Positions 25,873 to 34,566 of a stretch of 64,000 nt of DNA are shown one piece after another; position 1 is the stretch's first letter; each line of letters starts with the position of its first letter. Origin of the DNA: DSNY01 sp040752195 (GTDB lineage Bacteria > Pseudomonadota > Gammaproteobacteria > Burkholderiales > Burkholderiaceae_F); contig JBFMFC010000014.1 of the NCBI GenBank assembly GCA_040752195.1, positions 10,233 through 74,232 on the forward strand. The letters are read 5' to 3'. The translations under genes were made by a program, and so were the position numbers. The notes under the pieces are model-generated. The model made no database searches. It worked only from the letters and a program-made list of their open reading frames with translations, and had not been told where the DNA came from.

Positions 25873-27702
25873 ATGCCTTCGCCCCTGCGCGCGCCCGCGC
25901 TCGCGCCGACATGCTGTTTCGCCCTTTGCCTTTCCGTACCGGCGCCCGCCCGAGCGATGCTCGATGCGGTCGTCATCACCGCGACCCGCACCGAGATGCG
26001 GGTCTCCGAGGTCGTGGCGGAAACCACGGTACTCACACGCGCTGACCTGGCCCGATTCGAGGCGCGCTCACTCGCCGAAGTGCTGGCCACAACGGCCGGC
26101 ATCCAGTTCGCCGCCAACGGCGGGCTCGGCAAGAGCTCGTCGCTGTTCGTGCGCGGGCTGGACTCGCGCCATGTGCTGCTGCTCGTCGACGGCGTCCCGG
26201 TCGGCTCGGCCACCACCGGCACGCCGTCGCTCGACAACCTCCCGCTGGAACTGATCGACCGCATCGAGATCGCGCGCGGTCCGCTGACCTCGCTGTATGG
26301 CAGCGGCGCGATGGGCGCGGTGATCCAGGTCTTCACCCGCCGCGGGGCGGCGGCCACTGCCGCCAGCGCCGCAGCCGGCAGCCACGGCTACGCGCGCGGC
26401 GCCGCCGGCGTCGGCATCGACGCACCAGTGCAGTTGGCGCTGTCGGCCCAGCATCTGCGCACCCGGGGCTTCTCCGCAACGAACGGCAGCGTGCCGTTCG
26501 GTAACTTCAATCCCGACGACGATCCGTTCAGGCAGTCCGCCGGCGCGGCGCGCATCAGCGCCGCGCTGGGCGCCGGCTGGCGCGCCGACCTGCTCACGGT
26601 CGAATCGCGCGGTACGACGCACTACGACGACGGCCCCGGCGCCGACACGCACGCGAAGCTGCGCAACTCAGTGACCGCCGCCGGGATCGATGGCAAGCCC
26701 CTCGCGCGCTGGCACAGCGCGCTGCGGCTGGGGCGCAGCATCGATGTGTACGACACGCGCGCATCCGCCAGCCCGTTCGTGACGCCCGGTCCGATCGAGA
26801 CCGAACAGACGCAGCTTTCCTGGGAAAACACGATCGCCACCGCCGCGGGCCGCTGGCTGCTGCTCGCGGAACGCACCGAGCAGGACGTCAGCCGGCCCGG
26901 CGCACCGTTCGCGGCGAGCCACCGCACGATCGACGCGGCCGGTGTCGGCTACACGTTGACCATGGGCACGCACGATCTGCAGGCGAGCCTGCGGCGCGAC
27001 CGCAATTCCCAGTTCGGCGGCCAGACGACCGGCGCGCTCGGCTACGCGTGGTCGTTCGCACCCGCGTGGCGCGCGGGCGCCGGCTACGGCGAGTCGTTCA
27101 CCGCACCGAGCTTCAACCAGCTGTACTTCCCGGGCTTCGGTAACCCGAACCTCAAGCCGGAGCAAGGCGAGCACTACGAAGTCTTCGGCGCCTGGCGCGG
27201 CGCCGGCGCGCACGCGCGGCTGACGGCCTACGAGCACCGCTACGTCGGCTTCATTTCCGCGGGACCGGCGCCGGCGAACCTGCCGCGCGTGCGCATTCGC
27301 GGCGCCTCGCTCGACACCGGCGCGCGCGCAGGTGCGTTCACCGTCTCCGGCGGCGCCGACTACGTCGATCCGCGCAACCGCACCGCCGGCGCCGCTTTCG
27401 GCCGCCGGCTGCCGCGGCGGGCGCTCGCCGCGGCGCACGCCGACGTCGGCTACGAATTCGGCGGCTGGCGCGTCGGTGCGCAGCTGCGCGCGCAGGGCGC
27501 GCGCTACGACGACGCCGCGAATACGCGCCGGCTGGGCGGCTTCGCGGTGCTGGATCTGCGCGCCGACCGGCGTCTGGCGCGCGGCTGGACCGTCGGCGTA
27601 CGGCTGAACAACGCGCTGGATAAGTCCTACGAGACCGCATACGGCTACAACCAGCCGGGCCGCGAGCTGTACCTGTCGGTGCGCTGGCAGCCGCAGTCGT
27701 GA
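25873..27702 (+). CDS. btuB: TonB-dependent outer-membrane cobalamin receptor
   Basis: A 609-residue outer-membrane receptor. Residues 1-27 form a signal peptide ending PAPARA. A TonB box-like DAVVITATR follows, then the plug domain with RSLAEVLATTAGIQF, LFVRGLDSRHVLLLVDGVPVG and RIEIARGPLTSLYGSGAMGAV. The barrel contains the family stretch GYGESFTAPSFNQLYFPGFGNPNLKPEQ (part: FTAPSFNQLYFPGFGNPNLKP) and ends in a strand with SVRWQPQS. The riboswitch leader and the cob genes behind it identify B12 as ligand. The chosen ATG 25873 has GGAG eight bases upstream. Confidence 0.96.
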   Translation: MPSPLRAPALAPTCCFALCLSVPAPARAMLDAVVITATRTEMRVSEVVAETTVLTRADLARFEARSLAEVLATTAGIQFAANGGLGKSSSLFVRGLDSRHVLLLVDGVPVGSATTGTPSLDNLPLELIDRIEIARGPLTSLYGSGAMGAVIQVFTRRGAAATAASAAAGSHGYARGAAGVGIDAPVQLALSAQHLRTRGFSATNGSVPFGNFNPDDDPFRQSAGAARISAALGAGWRADLLTVESRGTTHYDDGPGADTHAKLRNSVTAAGIDGKPLARWHSALRLGRSIDVYDTRASASPFVTPGPIETEQTQLSWENTIATAAGRWLLLAERTEQDVSRPGAPFAASHRTIDAAGVGYTLTMGTHDLQASLRRDRNSQFGGQTTGALGYAWSFAPAWRAGAGYGESFTAPSFNQLYFPGFGNPNLKPEQGEHYEVFGAWRGAGAHARLTAYEHRYVGFISAGPAPANLPRVRIRGASLDTGARAGAFTVSGGADYVDPRNRTAGAAFGRRLPRRALAAAHADVGYEFGGWRVGAQLRAQGARYDDAANTRRLGGFAVLDLRADRRLARGWTVGVRLNNALDKSYETAYGYNQPGRELYLSVRWQPQS

Positions 27703-27709
27703 GGACGCG

Positions 27710-28267
27710 ATGCGCGAACTGATCGTCGGCGGCGTGCGCAGCGGCAAGTCGGCAGCGGCGCTCGCGCGCGCCGCTGCCTGGCTCGAGTGCGCCGAGCACG
27801 AGGCGACGCTGATCGCCACCGCGACCGCGGCCGACGAAGAGATGCGCGCGCGCATCGCGCGGCACCGCGCCGAGCGCGCGCGCCGCCTGCCGCGCCTGAC
27901 CACGCTGGAGGAGCCGCGCGCGCTCGCGGAAACGGTCGCACGCCTCAGCGCCCCGCGTCGGCTCGTGCTCGTCGAATGCCTGACGCTGTGGGCGACCAAC
28001 CTGCTGGCGCCGTCGACCGGCGCGCCGCTGCCTGCGGGGCGATGGAGCGCGCGCGTGGACGAACTCGCGCAGGCGCTGGCCGCCGCCGCCGGGCCGGTGG
28101 TGCTGGTGGCCAACGAAATCGGCCTGGGCGTGATCGGCGCGGATGCGGCCACGCGCCGCTTCGTCGACGCCGCCGGCGAACTGAACCGGCGCATCGCCGC
28201 GGCATGCGAGCGGGTGACGCTGGTCGCCGCCGGCTGCGAGCTGCCGCTGAAGGCGCCGCGGCCATGA
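27710..28267 (+). CDS. cobU: Adenosylcobinamide kinase / GTP:adenosylcobinamide-phosphate guanylyltransferase
   Basis: Phosphorylates adenosylcobinamide and transfers GMP to make AdoCbi-GDP, the activated substrate of CobS. The protein is 185 aa, the normal length. The P-loop GGVRSGKS is at residues 7-14, the guanylylated histidine is probably H52 in ARHRAER, and VANEIGLGVIG is the conserved base-binding segment. It starts seven bases after btuB, with an ATGA overlap into btuF. Confidence 0.95.
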   Translation: MRELIVGGVRSGKSAAALARAAAWLECAEHEATLIATATAADEEMRARIARHRAERARRLPRLTTLEEPRALAETVARLSAPRRLVLVECLTLWATNLLAPSTGAPLPAGRWSARVDELAQALAAAAGPVVLVANEIGLGVIGADAATRRFVDAAGELNRRIAAACERVTLVAAGCELPLKAPRP

Positions 28268-29145
28268 CGCGCGCACTTCGTCTGCTGCTCGCTCTGCTGG
28301 TGCTGCTGCCGCCGGCGGCGTCCGCGCGCATCACCGTCACCGACGACCGCGGTGCCACCTTCGCGTTCGCCGCGCCGCCGGCGCGCATCGTCGCGCTGCT
28401 GCCGTCGCTGACGGAAACGGTCTGCGCGCTCGGCGCTTGCGAGAAGCTGGTCGGCGTCGACCGCTTCTCCAACTGGCCCGCGCAGGTCGGCGCGCTGCCG
28501 CGGCTGGGCGGCATCGACGACGTGCCGATCGAAGCGCTGCTGCGGCTGCAGCCCGACGTGGTGCTGGCGTCGGTCTCGCACCGCATGCTCGACCGGCTGC
28601 AGGCGCTCGGCGTTGCGGTGCTGGCGCTCCGGAGCGAAACGCACGCCGACGTCCGGCGCACGTTCGAGCGTGTCGCCGCGCTGATCGGCGAGCCAGCGCG
28701 TGCTGATGCGGCCTGGGCAGGCGTGCAGGCGCGGCTCGCGCGGTCGGCCGCGCGCGTGCCGCCGTCCTGGCACGGCGCGCGCGTGTATGTCGAGATCGGC
28801 GGCGGCTGGGCCGCCGGGGCGGGTTCGTTCATCGGCGAGACACTCGCGGCGCTGGGGCTCGCCAACGCGGTGGACGCCGCACTCGGTCCGTTTCCGAAAC
28901 TCAACCCCGAGCACGCGGTGCGCGTGCGGCCGGATCTGTTCATCGCCAGCGCGCGCGAAGCGGCGCAGTTGGCCAACCGGCCGGGCTGGCACGCGATCCC
29001 CGCGCTCGCCGCCGGTCGCATTTGCGCGTTCGAGCAGGCGCGCTGGGAGCTGCTGGTGCGGCCCGGGCCGCGACTGGCCGAAGCGGCCGAAGCGATCGCC
29101 GACTGCCTGGCGGCGCTGCCGAGGACGGCGGGCGATGCACGCTGA
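28264..29145 (+). CDS. btuF: Periplasmic cobalamin-binding protein of the BtuCDF importer
   Basis: A 293-residue substrate-binding protein. Residues 1-21 form a Sec signal peptide (LLALLVLLPPAASA). The mature part begins ITVTDDRGATFAF and contains RIVALLPSLTETVCALGACEKLVGVDRFSNWP, the vitamin B12 binding pattern (read as RIVALLPSLTETVCALG and LVGVDRFSNWP). It captures B12 released by BtuB and presents it to BtuC/BtuD. It overlaps cobU (ATGA) and runs into btuC with an 11-base overlap. Confidence 0.93.
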   Translation: MTRALRLLLALLVLLPPAASARITVTDDRGATFAFAAPPARIVALLPSLTETVCALGACEKLVGVDRFSNWPAQVGALPRLGGIDDVPIEALLRLQPDVVLASVSHRMLDRLQALGVAVLALRSETHADVRRTFERVAALIGEPARADAAWAGVQARLARSAARVPPSWHGARVYVEIGGGWAAGAGSFIGETLAALGLANAVDAALGPFPKLNPEHAVRVRPDLFIASAREAAQLANRPGWHAIPALAAGRICAFEQARWELLVRPGPRLAEAAEAIADCLAALPRTAGDAR

Positions 29146-30187
29146 AGCGGTCGGCACCCTGCGCGAGCGCGCTGATGGCGCAGCGGCACGGCGTCGGCGC
29201 GTAACGCTCGCACTGCTGGCAGCGGCGCTCGCCGTTGCTGTGCTCGGCCTGCTCGCCGGCAGCCACGGCCTGTCGTGGCGGGCGTTCGCCGCGGACTGGG
29301 AGGCCGGCCGAGCCTGGCTGATCGTCGGCGAGCTGCGCGCCCCGCGCAGCCTGGCGGCGTTGCTGGTGGGTGCGCTGCTCGGGCTGGCGGGCGCGATCGC
29401 GCAGGGCGTGTTCCGCAATCCGCTGGCGGACCCCTATCTGCTCGGCTCCGCCGCCGGCGCCTCGCTCGGCGTGGTGCTCGTGCTGGCCGCCACCGCGCTC
29501 GGCGGGCAGGCGATCCCGCTGGCCGCCGCGTCCTGGCTCGAGCGCGTGGGCCTCGTGGCGGCCGCCTTCGCCGGCGCGCTGGCGGGCGTGGTGCTGACGC
29601 TGCTGCTGGCGCGCGGCGCCCAGCACACGATCCGGCTGCTGTTGGCGGGCGTGGTGGCCGCCGTGTTGCTGGGTGCCGTCAATGACCTGGTCACGCTGCT
29701 GGCGCCGGATGCGCTGCGCGGCAAGCAGGCTTTCCTGCTCGGCAGCACCGCCTTCGTCGGCTGGCGCGGGGTGGCGCTGCTGGCGCTGGGACTGGCCATC
29801 GCGCTGCCGCTGGCGGTGGCGGTCGCGCGCGTGCTGGATGCGCTCACGCTGGGCGAGGAGGCCGCCGCCAGCCTGGGGCTGCGGCTTGCGCGCTGGCGGC
29901 TGGCGCTGGTGGCGCTGTTCGCGTTCGCCACCGCGCTGGCAGTCGCGCAAGCGGGGCTGATCGCCTTCGTCGGCCTGGCCGCGCCGCACGTGGTGCGCCG
30001 GCTCGCGCCGTCAGCCCACGGCTTCCTGCTGGCCGCCAGCGCCCTGGCCGGCGCGGTGCTGCTCGGCGCGGCCGACGTGGCCGCGCGCGCGCTGATCGCG
30101 CCGCAGGAGCTGCCGGTGGGCGTGATCACGGCGGTGGCCGGCAGCGCCTACCTGCTGTGGCTGCTGGCGCGCGAGGGGCGGCGATGA
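29135..30187 (+). CDS. btuC: Cobalamin ABC transporter permease
   Basis: A FecCD-type permease of 350 aa with about ten hydrophobic helices. Marker segments are LRAPRSLAALLVGALLGLAGA, GVFRNPLADPYLLGSAAGA and GLIAFVGLAAPHVVRRL. The last is the coupling region that contacts the ATPase. It forms the channel of the B12 importer with BtuF and BtuD. The ATG at 29135 overlaps the end of btuF; its own stop overlaps the btuD start. Confidence 0.94.
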   Translation: MHAEAVGTLRERADGAAARRRRVTLALLAAALAVAVLGLLAGSHGLSWRAFAADWEAGRAWLIVGELRAPRSLAALLVGALLGLAGAIAQGVFRNPLADPYLLGSAAGASLGVVLVLAATALGGQAIPLAAASWLERVGLVAAAFAGALAGVVLTLLLARGAQHTIRLLLAGVVAAVLLGAVNDLVTLLAPDALRGKQAFLLGSTAFVGWRGVALLALGLAIALPLAVAVARVLDALTLGEEAAASLGLRLARWRLALVALFAFATALAVAQAGLIAFVGLAAPHVVRRLAPSAHGFLLAASALAGAVLLGAADVAARALIAPQELPVGVITAVAGSAYLLWLLAREGRR

Positions 30188-30945
30188 CGGTGCTCGCAGC
30201 CGCCGCCGTCACCGCCGGCTACGGCGCGCAGCCGGTCGTCGACGCCGTCAGCTGCGAGTTTGCGCGCGGCTGGACCGCGATCGTCGGCCCGAACGGCGCC
30301 GGCAAGAGCACGCTGCTGCGGGTGCTGGCCGGGCTGCTGGCGCCGAGCGCCGGCGAAGTGCGGCTCGACGGCGAGCCGCTCGAGCGCTTGTCGCCGCGCG
30401 CGCGGGCCCGCGCGATTGCCTGGCTGCCGCAGCTTGCCGAGCCGGCCGGAGAGCTCACGGTACGCGAGACGGTGGCGCTCGGCAGGCTGCCGCATCTGGG
30501 CGTTTTCGGCGCGCCGACGGCGGCGGACGAAGCCGCGATCGACGCAGCGATGCAGCGCACCGAGTGCGGCGCCTGGGCCGAGCGTCGCCTGTCGGAACTG
30601 TCTGGGGGCGAGCGTCAGCGCGCGCTGTTGGCGCGCGCGCTGGCGACCGAAGCGCCCGTGCTGCTGCTGGACGAGCCGACGCTGCATCTGGATCCGCCGC
30701 ACCAGGTGGCGCTCGCGAAACTGGCGCGGTCGCTCGCCGCCACGCATACGGTGGTGACGGTGATGCACGATCTTTCGCTCGCGCTGGCGGCCGACCGCGT
30801 GCTGCTGCTCGCCGACGGCGGCGTGCGGATTAGCGCCGCGGCCGGCGATGCGGCGCTGCACCGCGCGCTGGAGCGCTGCTTCGCCGACGCGGTTCGCATC
30901 GAGGTGCGCAACGGGCGCGCGCTCGTCGCCCCGGCGCTGGATTGA
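30184..30945 (+). CDS. btuD: Cobalamin ABC transporter ATP-binding protein
   Basis: An ABC ATPase of 253 aa. Walker A GPNGAGKST is at residues 35-43, the signature is LSGGERQRALLARAL, Walker B is VLLLDEPTLHLD, and the switch histidine is in TVMHDLSLAL. It powers BtuC. The ATG at 30184 overlaps the btuC stop (ATGA). The neighbouring BtuF and BtuC and the riboswitch make cobalamin or cobinamide the likely substrate rather than haem or siderophore. Confidence 0.94.
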   Translation: MTVLAAAAVTAGYGAQPVVDAVSCEFARGWTAIVGPNGAGKSTLLRVLAGLLAPSAGEVRLDGEPLERLSPRARARAIAWLPQLAEPAGELTVRETVALGRLPHLGVFGAPTAADEAAIDAAMQRTECGAWAERRLSELSGGERQRALLARALATEAPVLLLDEPTLHLDPPHQVALAKLARSLAATHTVVTVMHDLSLALAADRVLLLADGGVRISAAAGDAALHRALERCFADAVRIEVRNGRALVAPALD

Positions 30946-30954
30946 ACGGACGCC

Positions 30955-31524
30955 ATGAGAATCGAAACCCCGCCCACCGCGCGCGTCCGCGCCAAGCCCA
31001 CCGGGGCGCGGCGCGGGCTGCTGATCGTGCACACCGGCGACGGCAAGGGCAAGAGCACGGCGGCCTTCGGGCTGGCGCTGCGCGCGCACGGCCGCGGCAA
31101 GCGCGTGGCGATCTTCCAGTTCATGAAGGTGCCGAGCGCGCGCTTCGGCGAGCACCGGGCCTTTGCGCAACTGGGCGTGCCGGTCGCAGGCCTGGGCGAC
31201 GGCTTCAGCTGGCGCAGCCGCGACCTGGCGCACTCCGCGCGGCTTGCACGCGAAGGCTGGCAGCGGGCCGCGGACGCGATCGCCGACGGCAAACACTTCC
31301 TGGTGGTGCTGGACGAGCTGACCTACCCGCTGCGCTACGGCTGGCTGTCGCTCGACCCCGTGCTGGCGGCGCTGGCCGCGCGTCCGGCGGCCACCACGGT
31401 GGTCGCGACGGGCCGCGGTGCACCGGTCGAGCTGATCGCGCTCGCGGATACCGTGACGGAATTCCGCAAGGTCAAGCACCACTACGACGCCGGGGTGCCC
31501 GCGCAGCGCGGCATCGAGGACTGA
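30955..31524 (+). CDS. cobO: Cob(I)yrinic acid a,c-diamide adenosyltransferase
   Basis: Attaches the 5'-deoxyadenosyl group of ATP to reduced corrinoid (CobA/BtuR/CobO type), 189 aa. The P-loop-like HTGDGKGKSTAA is at residues 26-37, with FQFMKVPSARFGEH and LDELTYPLRYGWL further on. In this operon it adenosylates imported cobinamide or cobalamin precursors before CobU acts. The start is nine bases after btuD, and the stop is followed two bases later by the next gene. Confidence 0.95.
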   Translation: MRIETPPTARVRAKPTGARRGLLIVHTGDGKGKSTAAFGLALRAHGRGKRVAIFQFMKVPSARFGEHRAFAQLGVPVAGLGDGFSWRSRDLAHSARLAREGWQRAADAIADGKHFLVVLDELTYPLRYGWLSLDPVLAALAARPAATTVVATGRGAPVELIALADTVTEFRKVKHHYDAGVPAQRGIED

Positions 31525-31526
31525 CG

Positions 31527-32207
31527 ATGGACGGGCGACTCGCGGCGGTGAGTTGGAGCGGCGGCAAGGACTGCGCGCTCGCGCTGCTGCGCGCGCGCGC
31601 GCAGGGCTACGACGTGCGCACCTTCATCACCGCGTGTCACGGCGAGACGCCGAACGCGCACGCGTTGCCGCGCGCATGGTTCGAGCGGCAGGTGGCGGCG
31701 CTCGCCGGCCGCTGGCGGCCATTCGACGTGGCGCCGGGCGGCTACGAAGCGGGCTTCCGCGCGGTGCTGGCGGAACTCGCCGCCGGGGGGCTCACGGCGA
31801 TGGTCTTCGGCGACATCGATCTGGCCGCACACCGCGACTGGATCGAGCCGCGCGTGCGCGCCGCCGGCCTCGAGCCCGTATTTCCGCTGTGGGGCATGGC
31901 GCGCCCGCAGGTGGCCGAAGAAATCCTCGACCGCGGCGTGCGCGCGCGCGTGGTCACGGTCGATCTGGCGCGGCTGCCGGCGTCCTTCTGCGGCCGCCGT
32001 TACGACCGCCGGCTGCTCGCGGACCTGCCCGCAGGCGTGTGCCCGTGCGGCGAGGACGGCGAGTTCCACACGGCCGTCGAGTGGCTGCCCGGCATGCGCG
32101 AACCGGTGCCCCTGGACATCGCCGGCATCGTCGAGGAACCGACGCGACCGCCGCTCGCCCCCGGTCGCCTGGCGCGCGTCGTCGTGGCGCCGTCGGTGCT
32201 GCCATGA
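31527..32207 (+). CDS. PP-loop ATP pyrophosphatase, Dph6-like, in B12 operon
   Basis: A 226-residue protein with the PP-loop SGGKDC at residues 11-16, then FGDIDLAAHRDWIEPRV and an EPVFPLWG segment, both characteristic of the diphthine-ammonia ligase (Dph6/MJ0570) family. Bacteria have no diphthamide, so the true substrate differs. Two further Cys lie in VCPCGEDGEFHT, a conserved metal- or nucleotide-linked stretch of the family. Members activate a carbonyl or carboxyl group with ATP, often for amidation. The gene sits between cobO and cbiB, overlapping cbiB by four bases, so a corrinoid-related role is likely but unproven. Confidence 0.85.
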   Translation: MDGRLAAVSWSGGKDCALALLRARAQGYDVRTFITACHGETPNAHALPRAWFERQVAALAGRWRPFDVAPGGYEAGFRAVLAELAAGGLTAMVFGDIDLAAHRDWIEPRVRAAGLEPVFPLWGMARPQVAEEILDRGVRARVVTVDLARLPASFCGRRYDRRLLADLPAGVCPCGEDGEFHTAVEWLPGMREPVPLDIAGIVEEPTRPPLAPGRLARVVVAPSVLP

Positions 32208-33127
32208 ACGCCGAGGCTGCAACGGTCGCCGCCGCCGTGCTGCTCGCCGCGCTGCTGGACCGCGCGCTGCCCGAGCCCGCCGACCGCTGGCATCCGGTGG
32301 CCTGGCTCGGACGCGCCGGCGCGACCCTCGGCCGCTTCGCGCTCGCGGCACGCACACCGCGGGCGCAGCTTGCACGCGGGGTGCTGGCGTGGGCGCTGCT
32401 TGCGCTGCCGGTCACGGCCGTCGCGTTCTGGCTCGAGCGCGCGCTCGGCGCCCTGCCGGCGGCCGCGCAAGCGCCGGTGCTGGCGCTGGCGCTCAAACCG
32501 ACCTTCGCGTGGCGGCTGCTGCGCGAGGAGGTGGCGGCGGTGGAGGCGGCGCTCGCGCAGTCGGTCGATGCGGCGCGCGCGCAGGTGGCACGCATCTGCA
32601 GCCGCGACGTGGCCGCGCTCGACGAAGCGGGCGTGCGCGAAACGGCGCTGGAGTCGCTGGCGGAAAACTTCAACGATTCGCTGGTCGCGCCGCTGCTCTG
32701 GTATGCGGCCGCAGGGCTGGCCGGCGCCGTGCTGTATCGAGTAGCCAACACGCTGGATGCGATGTGGGGCTACCGGGGCCGCTGGGAGTGGGCCGGCAAG
32801 TGCGCTGCCCGTGCCGACGACGTTCTGTCGTGGCTGCCGGCGCGGCTGTCGGCCCTGCTGCTGGCGCCGCCGCGCCGCTGGCGGCAGCTGCGCGCGCAAG
32901 CGGCGCGCACCCCTTCGCCAAACGGCGGCTGGCCGATGGCGGCGCTGGCGCTGCGCCTTGGCGTGCGGCTGCGCAAGCCAGGCGTGTATGCGCTGAACGA
33001 CGCGGCGCGCGCTCCGGCCGGTGCGGACACCGCGCGCGCGCTCGCGTTCACGGGCCGCGCCGCAATGGCGGCTTTCGCGCTCGCGGCGGCCGCCGCGGCG
33101 GCGCGCGCACACGGGCTTGCCGGATGA
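32204..33127 (+). CDS. cbiB: Adenosylcobinamide-phosphate synthase
   Basis: An integral membrane enzyme of 307 aa (CbiB/CobD) that joins adenosylcobyric acid with aminopropanol (phosphate). Conserved segments are ALLDRALPEPADRWHPVAWLG, ETALESLAENFNDSLVAPLLWYA, AVLYRVANTLDAMWGYR and SPNGGWPMAALALRL (each quoted in part). It overlaps the Dph6-like gene and cobQ by ATGA. The gene is also called cobD in Pseudomonas nomenclature. It is the genuine B12 enzyme, unlike the paralogue at 4077. Confidence 0.95.
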   Translation: MNAEAATVAAAVLLAALLDRALPEPADRWHPVAWLGRAGATLGRFALAARTPRAQLARGVLAWALLALPVTAVAFWLERALGALPAAAQAPVLALALKPTFAWRLLREEVAAVEAALAQSVDAARAQVARICSRDVAALDEAGVRETALESLAENFNDSLVAPLLWYAAAGLAGAVLYRVANTLDAMWGYRGRWEWAGKCAARADDVLSWLPARLSALLLAPPRRWRQLRAQAARTPSPNGGWPMAALALRLGVRLRKPGVYALNDAARAPAGADTARALAFTGRAAMAAFALAAAAAAARAHGLAG

Positions 33128-34566
33128 AACGCGCCGTCGTCGTCTGGGGCGCCACCAGCGGCGCCGGCAAGAGCTTCGTCGCGACTGCGCTTCTGCGCCT
33201 GGCGGCGCGGCGCGGCCTGCGCGCGGCCCCGTTCAAGGCGCAGAACATGAGCAACAACGCGCGCGTGATCGACGGCGGCGAGATCGGCACCGCGCAGTAC
33301 TGGCAGGCGCTGGCCGCCGGGATCGCACCGCAGGCGGACCATAACCCGGTGCTGCTGAAGCCGGAGGCGGACACCGCCAGCCAGGCGATCGTGCACGGGC
33401 GCGTGCGGCACGACCTGGCGGCGCTGCCCTGGCGCGCGCGCAGCCCGCAGCTGGCGGCGGCGGCGCGCGCAAGCTTCGAGCGGCTGGCCGACGCGCACGA
33501 ACTGCTGGTGATCGAAGGGGCGGGATCGCCGGCGGAGATCAACCTTGCGGACTGCGACTTCGCGAACCTGCAGGCAGCGCGCTGGGCGGCGGCGCGCGCG
33601 CCGACGGCCGCGCTGCTGGTGGTCGACATCGACCGCGGCGGGGCGTTCGCACACGCCCTCGGCACGCTGGCGCTGCTGCCGGAGGACTTGCGGCCGCTCG
33701 TGTGCGCGGTCGTGCTCAACCGATTCCGCGGTGATGCCGCGCTGCTGGCGCCGGGGCCGCAGTGGCTCGCCGAGCGCGCGGCAGTCGCGCACGTGGCGGT
33801 GTTGCCGACGTTGCCGAGACACGGCCTGCCGGAAGAAGACGGCCCGGCCTTCGGCAGCACGGCCGCCGGCCCCACGGTGGCGGTGATCGCCGCGCCGCGC
33901 GCCAGCAACCTGGACGAATTCTCGGCGCTCGCCGCCGGCGGCGTGCGGCTGCGCTGGCTGCGCGCGGCGCGCGAGCTCGACGGCGCCGACCTGATCGTCG
34001 TGCCGGGCTCGAAGCAGACGATCTCCGACCTCGCCTGGCTGCGCGCGCAGCGATTCGATGAGGCGCTGGCGGCGGCGGCCGAAGCCGGTCGGCCGATCCT
34101 TGGCATCTGCGGCGGCATGCAGATGCTGGGGGCGCGGCTGCACGATCCGCGGGGCCACGACGGCGTGCGCTGCGACGCGGCCGCCGGGCTCGGCCTGCTG
34201 CCGCTCGTGACGACGTTCGCGCCGGACAAGCGGCTGTGCGCAGGCGAATTTGCGTTCGCATCGCTGCCGGCGCCGTGGCTGCCTTGGTCCGGCATGCGCT
34301 TTTCCGGATACGAGATCCGCTGCGGGTGCACCGAGCCACTTGCGCCGGCGGCCATCGCGCTGCGCGACGCGCGCGGCGAGCCGCTGGGCTGGCAGGCCGG
34401 CAGCGTGCTCGGCATCGCCGCGCACGGGGCGCTGGAGAATTCGGCGCTGACGCTCGCGCTGCTTGGCGCGGCGGTGCGGCCGCCGGCCTTCGACGCCATC
34501 GCCGATGCGGTCGAAGCCGCGCTCGGCGCCGCGTTCGTCGACCGCCTGTTCGGAGTGCGCACATGA
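33124..34566 (+). CDS. cobQ: Cobyric acid synthase
   Basis: A glutamine-dependent amidotransferase of 480 aa that amidates the b, d, e and g side chains of adenosylcobyrinic acid diamide. The N-terminal ATP-binding DTBS-like domain has GATSGAGKS at residues 9-17 and KAQNMSNNARV. The class I glutaminase domain has the nucleophile C329 in GICGGMQML and H434 in AAHGALEN. It overlaps both neighbours by four bases. Its presence next to cobO shows the organism can process incompletely amidated corrinoids, not only complete B12. Confidence 0.95.
   Translation: MKRAVVVWGATSGAGKSFVATALLRLAARRGLRAAPFKAQNMSNNARVIDGGEIGTAQYWQALAAGIAPQADHNPVLLKPEADTASQAIVHGRVRHDLAALPWRARSPQLAAAARASFERLADAHELLVIEGAGSPAEINLADCDFANLQAARWAAARAPTAALLVVDIDRGGAFAHALGTLALLPEDLRPLVCAVVLNRFRGDAALLAPGPQWLAERAAVAHVAVLPTLPRHGLPEEDGPAFGSTAAGPTVAVIAAPRASNLDEFSALAAGGVRLRWLRAARELDGADLIVVPGSKQTISDLAWLRAQRFDEALAAAAEAGRPILGICGGMQMLGARLHDPRGHDGVRCDAAAGLGLLPLVTTFAPDKRLCAGEFAFASLPAPWLPWSGMRFSGYEIRCGCTEPLAPAAIALRDARGEPLGWQAGSVLGIAAHGALENSALTLALLGAAVRPPAFDAIADAVEAALGAAFVDRLFGVRT

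Noticed and set aside
26668..29418. A 916-codon open frame on the minus strand
   Set aside because: It lies antisense to btuB, cobU and btuF, and the predicted protein is low-complexity Arg/Ala/Ser without family motifs.
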